From Bacteroidales bacterium (GTDB lineage Bacteria; Bacteroidota; Bacteroidia; Bacteroidales; Bacteroidaceae): 24,890 nt of DNA. A model generated the notes under the pieces. It did no database searches. It worked only from the letters and a program-made list of their open reading frames with translations, and was not told the DNA's origin. The stretch covers positions 1-24,890 of the forward strand of contig SFJN01000014.1 of NCBI GenBank assembly GCA_004555055.1. The letters are read 5' to 3'. Positions 7,610-14,400 of the stretch are shown here, piece by piece; the first letter of the stretch is position 1, and each line of letters starts with the position of its first letter. A program made the position numbers and the translations under genes.

Positions 7610-7849
7610 TTACACGATTTTGGTGATGACTCTTCGTTTCGGCGTGTTTTCGGGCTCAACGGTTTTCGGTTTCGGGGTGAACATAAAGGTCTCCAGCGCC
7701 TCGGTTGGGATTCGGACGGCTCTCCCGATGTGGATTGCTCCCAGGCTCCCGTCCTTCACCAGCCGATACACGGTGGACCAGTGGACGTTCAGCCGCTCCG
7801 CAGCTTCCTTCACAGTGAAGCAGCGTCCCAGCGTCATCGGCTCACTCAT
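7610..7849 (-). CDS. MerR/excisionase-type helix-turn-helix protein
   Basis: The product is 79 residues from ATG 7849, which has AAAGGAGG ten bases upstream. It contains one winged helix-turn-helix of the DNA-binding 'excisionase' type: CFTVKEAAERLNVHWSTVYRLVKDGSLGAIHIGRAVRIP. A short tail ends in basic RRVITKIV. Proteins like this act as recombination directionality factors that bend attachment-site DNA for excision, or as small transcription regulators. It is the second gene of the leftward early operon, right after the Cro-like gene, so it would be made on induction, as expected for an excisionase. A dyad operator lies just upstream. Excisionase function is inferred from fold and position. 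Confidence 0.85.
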   Translation of the reverse strand: MSEPMTLGRCFTVKEAAERLNVHWSTVYRLVKDGSLGAIHIGRAVRIPTEALETFMFTPKPKTVEPENTPKRRVITKIV

Positions 7850-7880
7850 GTTCGGTTCCTCCTTTTGCGGTTTGCGAAAG

Positions 7881-7895
7881 TCCACTTTCGGTGAA
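7881..7895. promoter_or_regulatory. Operator copy O1 upstream of the excisionase-like gene
   Basis: TCCAC-TTTCG-GTGAA fits the dyad consensus TTCRC-N5-GTGWW shared by four sites. It overlaps a perfect 7-2-7 palindrome at 7875-7890 (CGAAAGT-CC-ACTTTCG). Fifteen bases (7885-7899) are identical to 8118-8132. It lies in the gap between the Cro-like and excisionase-like genes. Confidence 0.65.
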
Positions 7896-7896
7896 C

Positions 7897-8094
7897 TCAT
7901 GTGCCAAAAAAAATTTCGCCCTGATTCACTCCATAGACTTCGCACAGCCGCTTTACCTGGTCCATACGGGGAGAACGCTTACCAGATTCCCAATTTGAGA
8001 TGGTTTTCTGGCAAACATTCAATTTCTGTGCCGCATCCTTCTGCGTGAGGTTCGCATTTACTCTCGCAGCTTTCAGGCTCAGTCCGTTTGGCAT
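7897..8094 (-). CDS. Cro/XRE-type regulator
   Basis: The product is 65 residues, with AGGAGG before the ATG at 8094. It is essentially one XRE helix-turn-helix domain: LKAARVNANLTQKDAAQKLNVCQKTISNWESGKRSP, ending in EVYGVNQGEIFFGT. It is the first gene leftward from the divergent control region, the classical Cro position opposite the repressor gene. It probably binds the same operators to control the switch between lysis and lysogeny. Its ribosome site contains GGTGAACT, which is half of an operator, so a bound regulator there could also affect its own expression. Confidence 0.92.
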   Translation of the reverse strand: MPNGLSLKAARVNANLTQKDAAQKLNVCQKTISNWESGKRSPRMDQVKRLCEVYGVNQGEIFFGT

Positions 8095-8113
8095 TTCAGT
8101 TCACCTCCTTCAG

Positions 8114-8128
8114 TTCGCTTTCGGTGAA
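8114..8128. promoter_or_regulatory. Operator copy O2 at the leftward promoter start
   Basis: TTCGC-TTTCG-GTGAA is the best match to the shared dyad consensus. It lies immediately downstream of the leftward -10 element, over the likely transcription start. A protein bound here would block the early operon. Confidence 0.7.
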
Positions 8129-8131
8129 CTC

Positions 8132-8160
8132 AGCGTACCACAACTTTTTCGGCTTGTCAA
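8132..8160 (-). promoter_or_regulatory. Predicted leftward early promoter
   Basis: On the minus strand there is a perfect -35 TTGACA (8160-8155). A 17-base spacer and a weak -10 TACGCT (8137-8132) follow, the latter preceded by a TG extension. It would drive the Cro-like gene and the whole leftward early operon, with a leader of about 30 bases. It is flanked by operators O2 and O3. Confidence 0.65.
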
Positions 8161-8173
8161 CACCCAAAGTGAA
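8159..8173. promoter_or_regulatory. Operator copy O3 at the leftward -35
   Basis: The minus strand reads TTCAC-TTTGG-GTGTT, matching the shared consensus. It touches the -35 of the leftward promoter. It is an imperfect inverted partner of the O4 site. Confidence 0.55.
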
Positions 8174-8190
8174 TTTTTGTGAAAACCCTA

Positions 8191-8219
8191 TTGATTTTTG
8201 TTCGCCTTTGGTGTATTCT
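8191..8219 (+). promoter_or_regulatory. Predicted rightward repressor promoter
   Basis: TTGATT (8191-8196), a 17-base spacer and TATTCT (8214-8219) form a moderate sigma-70-type promoter. It is placed 30 bases before the repressor start codon and would drive the rightward lysogeny module. O4 lies in its spacer, which suggests autoregulation. Confidence 0.6.
8201..8215. promoter_or_regulatory. Operator copy O4 in the rightward promoter spacer
   Basis: TTCGC-CTTTG-GTGTA matches the shared consensus at the conserved half-site bases. It overlaps the spacer and the first bases of the rightward -10. Confidence 0.55.
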
Positions 8220-8248
8220 TGTCCTACGACAAAGAGGAGGTGGAAGAC

Positions 8249-8854
8249 TTGGAACGGAGTCTTGAAGAACAGCGTCAGACAGTAGCTCATAACTTATCTG
8301 TGGCTCTCTCCGAGCGCGGCAAGACACAGAGCGATCTGGCGGTGTTTTGTAAAGTCGGAAAATCTACAGTATCTAATTGGTGTACCGGATTGAAAAAGCC
8401 GAAGACCGAGACCCTGGCCAGCATTGCCAGATGGCTGGATGTTCCTATTGAATATCTGATTGGGTCCGGGATTTTTGAAGATTGGAAGTCCATCAACGCG
8501 GACCGACTGGGAGTCCTCGATTCTTTTCCTGAATGGTGCGACGACCAGATGTGCTCCGTTATCTATAACATTTCGAGAACGTGCCCAAAGGTCAGCGATG
8601 AGGTCGACTTTGCGAATTTCATCAATGAGCAGGTATCGTCTATTAAACATCGTATTGACGGCTCCTGGGATATAAAGCTGCGGAATCCAACGGGGAACGG
8701 GCCCCATACAAAGATTACTGATGACCAAATCAAAGCGGCGTTCTTCAACGGCGCTGACCCTTCCCTCACAAAGGAAGAGCAGGATGCCATGTGGGACGAA
8801 GCGAAAGCCTTCATTGATTTTAAGCTCCAACAAAGAAAGCGGAAGGAGACCTAA
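8249..8854 (+). CDS. CI-like repressor with XRE helix-turn-helix
   Basis: The product is 201 residues starting at TTG 8249, eight bases after AGAGGAGG; upstream in-frame codons lie within the promoter. The N-terminal 70 residues form an XRE domain: LSVALSERGKTQSDLAVFCKVGKSTVSNWCTGLKKP, then LASIARWLDVPIEYLIG. The remaining part (about 75-200) shows no LexA/CI-type Ser-Lys autoprotease motif. This fits the pairing with the ImmA-type peptidase encoded directly after it, which would relieve repression by cleaving this protein. Divergent orientation to the Cro-like gene and nearby operators support the repressor role. Its stop overlaps the next start by one base. Confidence 0.87.
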   Translation: MERSLEEQRQTVAHNLSVALSERGKTQSDLAVFCKVGKSTVSNWCTGLKKPKTETLASIARWLDVPIEYLIGSGIFEDWKSINADRLGVLDSFPEWCDDQMCSVIYNISRTCPKVSDEVDFANFINEQVSSIKHRIDGSWDIKLRNPTGNGPHTKITDDQIKAAFFNGADPSLTKEEQDAMWDEAKAFIDFKLQQRKRKET

Positions 8855-9285
8855 TGGCGGACCTGCTCTATCTCTATAAGTACGCGGAAAAACATCATAT
8901 CGACGTGGACTGGTTTTCGCTACCGGTCACTCCGTCTCTGTCCGTGAAGTTGCCGGACAACAGCTGTGCCATTGGCATTGACCCCTGGAAAATGGAGACG
9001 ATTGCCGAAGAGACGGTGTGCCTGGCGCACGAGCTCGGTCACTGCGAGACGGACAGTTTTTACGACCCGACTACCGGTTTGCCCGTGAAGCAAAAATGTG
9101 AGAATCGCGCTGACCGGTGGGCTATTCAGCGGCTGGTTCCTCGTCGAGAGTTCTTCAGAGCCGTCGAATCCGGCTGCACAGAGGTATGGCAACTGGCGGA
9201 CTACTTCAACGTCACTGAAGAGTTTATGAGAAAAGCCATGTGCTACTATACAAACGGCAATCTGGCCTACAATCTTTATAGCTGA
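8854..9285 (+). CDS. ImmA/IrrE-type metallopeptidase
   Basis: The product is 143 residues. The zinc site is clear: LAHELGH (His59, Glu60, His63), followed by CENRADRWA around residues 82-90 carrying the third ligand. This is the usual ImmA/IrrE layout and length. In ICEBs1 and similar phages, such peptidases cut the cognate repressor after DNA damage or another signal and trigger induction. Here the start codon shares a base with the repressor stop (TAATG), so the two are translationally coupled. The C-terminal part (TEVWQLADYFNVTEEFMRKAM) is the typical helical end of the domain. Confidence 0.93.
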   Translation: MADLLYLYKYAEKHHIDVDWFSLPVTPSLSVKLPDNSCAIGIDPWKMETIAEETVCLAHELGHCETDSFYDPTTGLPVKQKCENRADRWAIQRLVPRREFFRAVESGCTEVWQLADYFNVTEEFMRKAMCYYTNGNLAYNLYS

Positions 9286-9298
9286 GGGGGATGTACGG

Positions 9299-9640
9299 GT
9301 GGGCGACATAAAAAGAATAGCCAATGAGCTAATTCGAGATTTTGGCCCTGTCGTTCCGATAGCCTGGGTACTTACCTGTTATGACCTCGGATGTAGCTGG
9401 GTATTGGAGAGACCATTACGAGGCGCTATAACATTCGTCATCGCCATTTTCGCCGTCAGCGTTTTATATGGAATCGGTATCCTCGTTCTCGCAGGAGAGT
9501 CTCCGGAGAAAAAACATGAAAATGGAGACCCATCATGGACCTTATCCCAGAGGCTGGTTCGCTTGTTGGTTCTGATTGTCTTAATGATACTCATAACGGT
9601 CAGACTCGCCAATAGCGAACCACCGTCAGATGTAATATGA
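9299..9640 (+). CDS. Small multi-pass membrane protein in the lysogeny module
   Basis: The product is 113 residues from GTG 9299, eight bases after GAGGGGG. Three hydrophobic stretches are visible: about 16-33, 42-66 (FVIAIFAVSVLYGIGILVLAG) and 87-104 (RLLVLIVLMILITVRLA). A charged loop lies between the second and third. I recognise no family. It lies between the ImmA-type and acidic protein genes in the rightward, lysogeny-expressed operon. That position often holds superinfection-exclusion or other lysogenic-conversion genes, but this is an inference from position only. Confidence 0.7.
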   Translation: MGDIKRIANELIRDFGPVVPIAWVLTCYDLGCSWVLERPLRGAITFVIAIFAVSVLYGIGILVLAGESPEKKHENGDPSWTLSQRLVRLLVLIVLMILITVRLANSEPPSDVI

Positions 9641-9653
9641 GGAGGTCGGCGTC

Positions 9654-9944
9654 ATGAAACTGTATACGCTTGCCCGCTGGGTCGTTTTCGGAAAAGGGGA
9701 CAGCAGCGATCCGGTCGAGTTCGACATCGAGGTCACCGATGAGCAGTATGAGCTGCTGTCCAGATGCGAAGAAGAGGGGGTCGATTTTTACGACCTCCCC
9801 GACGAGGCGCTTCGCATTGGCACTTGTATCATTGCTGAGGAGCTGTCGAAGTCCGAGCTGCGTGAGTCCATGGACCCGGACGACCAAGAGAACCTCGAGT
9901 ATTATGACTACCGAGTCGGATTTTGGGGCCCAAACTGGAACTGA
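9654..9944 (+). CDS. Small acidic protein of unknown function
   Basis: The product is 96 residues, with GAGGAGG well placed before ATG 9654. The sequence is strongly acidic, with a beta-type start (KLYTLARWVVFG) and helices rich in Asp/Glu. It ends YDYRVGFWGPNWN with three aromatic residues. No motif is recognised. It is the last small gene before the int leader. Small acidic proteins in this position are sometimes DNA mimics or anti-defence factors, but nothing here proves that. Confidence 0.75.
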   Translation: MKLYTLARWVVFGKGDSSDPVEFDIEVTDEQYELLSRCEEEGVDFYDLPDEALRIGTCIIAEELSKSELRESMDPDDQENLEYYDYRVGFWGPNWN

Positions 9945-9957
9945 GAAATAAAAAAAA

Positions 9958-9986
9958 CCGTCCTGGCGCTACCAACACCAGGACGG
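9958..9986 (-). terminator. Leftward intrinsic terminator antisense to the lysogeny module
   Basis: A perfect 9-bp stem, CCGTCCTGG / CCAGGACGG, encloses an 11-base loop. On the minus strand it is followed by a run of U (the plus strand has an A-tract at 9951-9957). On the plus strand no T-run follows. It should therefore stop leftward transcripts coming from the int/attP side. Confidence 0.7.
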
Positions 9987-10017
9987 CGATGCAGAAAACC
10001 ACATACCAACACCATCA
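9970..10017 (+). repeat. Direct TACCAACACCA repeats and the second 24-bp inverted-repeat copy
   Basis: TACCAACACCA occurs at 9970-9980, in the terminator loop and stem, and again at 10004-10014. The second copy is part of a 24-base sequence at 9994-10017 that is identical, inverted, to 1913-1936. Both lie in the 143-base gap between the acidic protein gene and int. The rest of that gap holds only the int ribosome binding site AAGGAGGA at 10073-10080. Confidence 0.8.
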
Positions 10018-10087
10018 CGAGTCGAAAGGAGTCTCTGCGCTTGCAGTATAGCACAGCAGAGGGCTCTATTGCAAGGAGGAATTGAAT

Positions 10088-11221
10088 ATGGCAAGAAAAG
10101 GTTATCTCACCGCGTCGTTCACCCTGCCGGATGGCAAACGCAAGTACGTCTACGCGAAGACCCAGGAAGAGCTTGACGAGAAGGTATTCCAGCTGAAGAT
10201 GCAGCTCCACATGGGAGTCGACCTGAGCGACCAAACCACAGTAGGGGAGCTCATCCAGCTCTGGTATACCGCAGAAGTGGCACCCAACATCAAGTCCAAC
10301 ACCGCGACCAACATCAAGTGCGTCCTCAACAAGCACCTGCTGCCGCTGTGCTCGGAGTACACCGCGAAGGAAGTCACGCCTGTTATGGTCAAGCTGTGGC
10401 TCAATGAAACAGGGAAGCTGAATAAGAACGCCGCGAAGACCTGTCTGCGGGCCCTGAAGGGGGCGTTTCAGCTGGCAGAAGAGAATGGCGTGGTCCTGAA
10501 GAGCCCGGTCCTGGCCCGGTATAAACCAGGCGGTTTTGATTACAAAGAACGGGAGGCGCTGGAGCCAGATGCCGAAGTGGCGCTACTGGACGCCGTGGAA
10601 GGAACCCGGGCATATCTGTTTGTGTGGTTCGCCTTGGCTACAGGAGTCCGAAGGGGAGAAGCCTGTGGGCTGCGTTGGGACTGCGTTGACCTGGAGAACG
10701 CCACGGTCCACATCTGTCGCAATCTGGTGTTCCTGGACCATACCAAAACAGAGCTCCGGGACACCACCAAAACCCCTGCCGGTGACCGGGTCATCCCCCT
10801 TCCGCTGGACCTGAGAGACGCGCTGCGCGAGGAGAAAAGCCACTCAGAATCCCTGTTCGTGTTTCACGACACCAAGGGAGCTCCTTTCTGCGCCGGGTCC
10901 TTCAAGCAGTTCTGGAAGCTGGTGTCCGATAGGTACGGACCGGAGGCCAAGCAGACAGCCCGCATCCACGGGACCAAGACGGACGACAACGTCACGCCTC
11001 ATGTCCTGCGGCACACCTACGCCACCCGCTGCTTCGAGGCAGGTATGGACATCAAGGAGGTCCAATATCTTATGGGCCATGCGGACCCGTCCGTAACCCT
11101 GAAAATCTACACGCACTACTGTAAAAAATCCCGTGAGGCGGCCACCTTCAGCAAGGCCAGAACCGCCAGGCAGCGTACCACAGCTGTACCACAGACGGCT
11201 TCTACCGGTACCGAAAACTAA
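10088..11221 (+). CDS. int: Tyrosine recombinase integrase
   Basis: The product is 377 residues from ATG 10088, seven bases after AAGGAGGA; an in-frame TTG at 10082 is too close to that site. The protein has an N-terminal arm-binding domain (GYLTASFTLPDGKRKYVYAKT), a SAM-like core-binding domain (about 50-150, TVGELIQLWY...) and a full catalytic domain. The catalytic set is complete: Arg188 (ATGVRRGE), Lys228 (TKTP), His305-x-x-Arg308 (HVLRHTYATR), His331 (LMGHADPS) and nucleophile Tyr341 (LKIYTHY). It integrates and excises the phage genome at att sites. The C-terminal codons overlap a pair of GTACCACA repeats that look like integrase arm sites, so the attachment region seems to begin inside the gene. 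Confidence 0.96.
   Translation: MARKGYLTASFTLPDGKRKYVYAKTQEELDEKVFQLKMQLHMGVDLSDQTTVGELIQLWYTAEVAPNIKSNTATNIKCVLNKHLLPLCSEYTAKEVTPVMVKLWLNETGKLNKNAAKTCLRALKGAFQLAEENGVVLKSPVLARYKPGGFDYKEREALEPDAEVALLDAVEGTRAYLFVWFALATGVRRGEACGLRWDCVDLENATVHICRNLVFLDHTKTELRDTTKTPAGDRVIPLPLDLRDALREEKSHSESLFVFHDTKGAPFCAGSFKQFWKLVSDRYGPEAKQTARIHGTKTDDNVTPHVLRHTYATRCFEAGMDIKEVQYLMGHADPSVTLKIYTHYCKKSREAATFSKARTARQRTTAVPQTASTGTEN
11175..11193 (+). repeat. Integrase arm-like repeat pair inside the int 3' end
   Basis: GTACCACA occurs at 11175-11182 and 11186-11193, exactly 11 bases (one helical turn) apart. The same pair with the same spacing occurs at 11374-11392. Confidence 0.6.
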
Positions 11222-11413
11222 GTAATTACAAGTAAAAGAAAACCGCGAAAAATCCACGAACCCGTTGCACCGCAGCACTTTTATGTATCGAACAATGCTC
11301 CCCGAGGACTAAGAGTCCGCAGGAGGCAAAACCACTGCGCTGCAATGGGTACAAGGCACATGGTACATAGCCTGTACCACATCTGTACCACATAACCCTC
11401 TGCTGTGCAAAAC
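11222..11413. other. Probable attP region
   Basis: This non-coding stretch directly follows int and is bounded by GTACC-type repeats on both sides, as expected for a tyrosine-recombinase attachment site. It starts AT-rich (11222-11255). It contains a short dyad GGACT-AAG-AGTCC at 11306-11318 and a cluster of GTACC/GGTAC elements from 11348. The exact core cannot be fixed without the attB, attL or attR sequences. No supportable gene lies in it. Confidence 0.5.
11348..11392. repeat. Cluster of GGTACA / TGTACC arm-like elements
   Basis: GGTACA occurs at 11348-11353 and 11362-11367. TGTACCACA occurs at 11373-11381 and 11384-11392. The inner pair forms a perfect inverted repeat, TGGTACA-5 bases-TGTACCA (11361-11379). 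This looks like a binding array for the integrase N-terminal domain or an accessory protein. Confidence 0.6.
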
Positions 11414-11459
11414 AAAAGACCCTCGATGAGCTCATCACTGAGTCCACCGAGGGTCTTTT
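11414..11459. terminator. Bidirectional terminator between int and the late operon
   Basis: AAAAGACCCTCG (11414-11425) pairs perfectly with CGAGGGTCTTTT (11448-11459) around a 22-base loop. GC-rich stem plus A- and T-tracts on the two sides make it work in both directions. It ends int transcription rightward and the late operon leftward, six bases beyond the giant gene's stop. Confidence 0.88.
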
Positions 11460-11464
11460 TCTGG

Positions 11465-14400
11465 TTATTTCGCGGCCTGCTTCCGCATCTGGTTCAGCTT
11501 ATTCTGAACCATTTGCTTGCTGTAACCGCGAACGGTTTTCCCGACGCCCAGGGCTTCAAACAGCGCCTCATACTGCTTCTTCGTCAGATTCGGGTAGGCG
11601 CTGTACACGGCCTCCATCGTCTGGAGACCTCGGCTGTTCTGGATGGTTTTCGGATTCCCGTCATCATCCGTCTGGTCCTTGTACTTCAGGCTCTCGATTC
11701 CAGCGGTCTGTGTTTTCAGCGCCGCATACTCCGCAGAAGAGATGCCATAGCTGTCGGCGTTGACCGCTTTCTGCGTAGTACCTTTGGTCTCTCCCCCGAG
11801 CAGGTCCTGCTTTGCCAGGTCTGCGGCATAGGAGTAGATTTCACCGACAGCTTTTGCCTTGTCCTTATCGGGCATCTTCCGGTACACCGAACTACCAGTC
11901 AGGTCGGTCAGCATATCGTAAGCCGTCTGCCCGCGCAGAGTCGCGTAGTTCACATACTCTTCAGCGGTCAGGTCCCGTCGCTCGCCGTCAACCGTCAGGT
12001 ACTTAGGAGCTTTGGACGGAAGCACACCGGTTTCTCCCGTGGCGTCATACAGTCTCTGGAGCTCCCGTTCCATATCGCTGGTTTCCGGGATGGACTGATA
12101 AGCGGGGCTCAGGAACTGCGCGAAGGCGTTCCCCAGCTTCGACTCGTAGTTCTCCTCCATCCGGCCCCACTGGTCGATGTACGGAATCTGGTTATAGGAC
12201 CAGCCCGGGACCTTCTGACTCAGCTTGCCCAGGGAATACTGGACTCCCGTAGGAACGCCAGATGTGGCATCCGTATAGGTCGTTCTTCTGGTATTATCCA
12301 TAGCCCGGTTCAGCTGTCCGGTAAGAGTCGGGACATACTGGAGGCCATAGCTCCACAGAGAGTTCAACACCAGACTAGGAAGCGCCGCAACAGTCTTCGT
12401 GTTGGAGATATTCTCAATCAGGCTGTTGACACCCTGGAGCATGGACATCTCCAGCATGGGGTCCGTGATGCGCGTGGCAGCCTTCGTCACAGCGTTGAGG
12501 TCCAGACCTTCCTCTGCGGCGATCTCAGCGGTGTTCGCGCCAACCAGAAGCGGGATAGCTTCAGGTGCCAGCCAGTCGATGGTATAGGACCGTCCGAACA
12601 GGTTAATCGAATAGGACTGATTGCCTTGCAGCTCCCAGAACTCCTTCTCCTTGTCGTCGTCATCGGGTCCGAGCGCCGTGAGTGCGCCCATCTTGGTCAG
12701 GAAGTAACCCAGAGCGAACAGGCCAGAACCGGTCAGAGACTTTGCGAACTCGTTGACCAGGTCGCTGCCGGTAACGTTTCGACTTCCCTTAGCGGCGCTT
12801 ACGGTATCGACTGCGGTCTTAACCAGCCCCAGCGGACTGTATTCGACGCCCCGGACCAGGATATTGGCGGGGGTCTTGCGGAACGGCAGGATACCTTCGA
12901 CGACTGCGTTCACGGCTTTCTTCGCCTTGTTGCTCCCGGGGTTCTTGAACCGCATACTCAGTACCATCTCAGAGAAGGCATTGTTGTCGCGGTAGGTGGC
13001 CTCGGCAGCCTCCTTGATGGCCAGCAGCCGTCCCTTTTCGCGGAGGGTCTCAGGAGCCGCGTCCCAGGTCGTATGGTTGGCCGCCATGAACCTGGCCAGA
13101 GAGTCCGCGTAGGTGAACTTGCAGAAGATGGCGTCTCCGCTGTCCATGGCGGTATTGACCACCCGGCGGTAGCCTTCCAGGACCTTGTTCTTATAGATGC
13201 GGCGCTTGGAGTCAATGCCGTTCAGGTAGGACATTTTCTCGTTGACCTTGCCGCCGCTCAGGATGACGTCCCTCACGCTGTCGAAGTCCTTCATGGCAGC
13301 CTTATAGGTAGCGCTGTCCCGAACCACAGACCGGGTACGGTCGATTTTGACTCCTGCCTTCTCCAGCGCTCCCTCGATACCACCAGCCACGGTCTCCTTG
13401 ACTTCACGGGGAACCTGGAAGAAGAAGTTTCCGAGGACATTCCGAATCTGGGTTCTGAAGTTGCCCAGCATCGCCAGGTAGCGCCAGTTGTTGAGCTTCT
13501 CGGAAAGAGAGGCGGGCATCTGGTCCGCAATATTCTGCTGAATCTGTCCGAGCAGGAAGTCGCGTTCCGTATCCGTTTTGGCATTGCGATAGGCGTCTAC
13601 CAGTGCCGGGTCCAGCTTGATTTCGTTCTGCTCAGCCCAGGCGGCAGGGTCAAAGCCCTTTTTCTTTTCCGCCTTGGTCCGGTTGCTGTCATTCAGCTGG
13701 TCTACTGTCTTCTGGATACCGTACAGCCGACCCTCGGGAGACAGGGTCTTCAGAATCCGAGCTGCCTGGAGGCTCTGTCCTGTACGGTGCATCAGGTTGG
13801 AGTAATCCGTGAGGAGCTCGACATACTGCTCTCCGCTCAGGTCCGAGTTACCGGCGTTGTTGAGCAGCACAGCACCTTCCGCCACCAGGTCAGCAGAGGT
13901 CTCACCGGCTCGTACCTTTGCCGTCCAGTCTGTGAGCGAGGTCTGCCAGCCGTTCTTCTCGATGCGAGCCCGAGCCCGGCGGGAGACAACATCGTTTTTC
14001 ACAGGGACGTCCGCCAGTTTTCCGTCCAGCACGGCCTTCTGAATGTCGGCCAGTCGCTTTTCCGGGGTCGCCTCGGCCTCCATTACGGTTCTGGCGGTGT
14101 CGTGGACACGGGTCTTCTCGTCGATTTTTCTGGGCAGGTTGACTTCTCGGATAGGGTTCTCTCCCGCCGGAACCGTTCCGTACTTCGTCCGCAGGTCCTC
14201 AATCTCCTGCTTGACGCGGTCACGGTCCTTCTGGTCGGTGAAGCCCTCCAGGTACCACTGCTCGAACTCCGGGGTGATGGAATACCGAATATCGGTGCTC
14301 TCTGTCGGTTTCTTATTGGACACATTCTTGATTTGACTGGCGTCCCAGGCGACCCAAATATCGCCGTATCCGTCTTTCCAGTGTAGCCCGTCATTTCCGG

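Noticed and set aside
9950..10080. CRISPR-like short repeats next to int
   Set aside because: There are only two copies of an 11-base repeat with a single spacing, one inside a terminator. No array is present.
11222..11464. Possible tRNA or small gene after int
   Set aside because: Only an anticodon-arm-like hairpin is present. There is no acceptor stem, T-arm (GGTTC) or CCA end, and no protein-like frame with a ribosome site.
11405..14386. Very long open frame (993 codons) on the plus strand
   Set aside because: It is antisense to the giant protein gene. Its sequence is rich in Leu/Val/Gly/Arg with no domain, and no ribosome site is seen. It is a by-product of GC-rich codon use.
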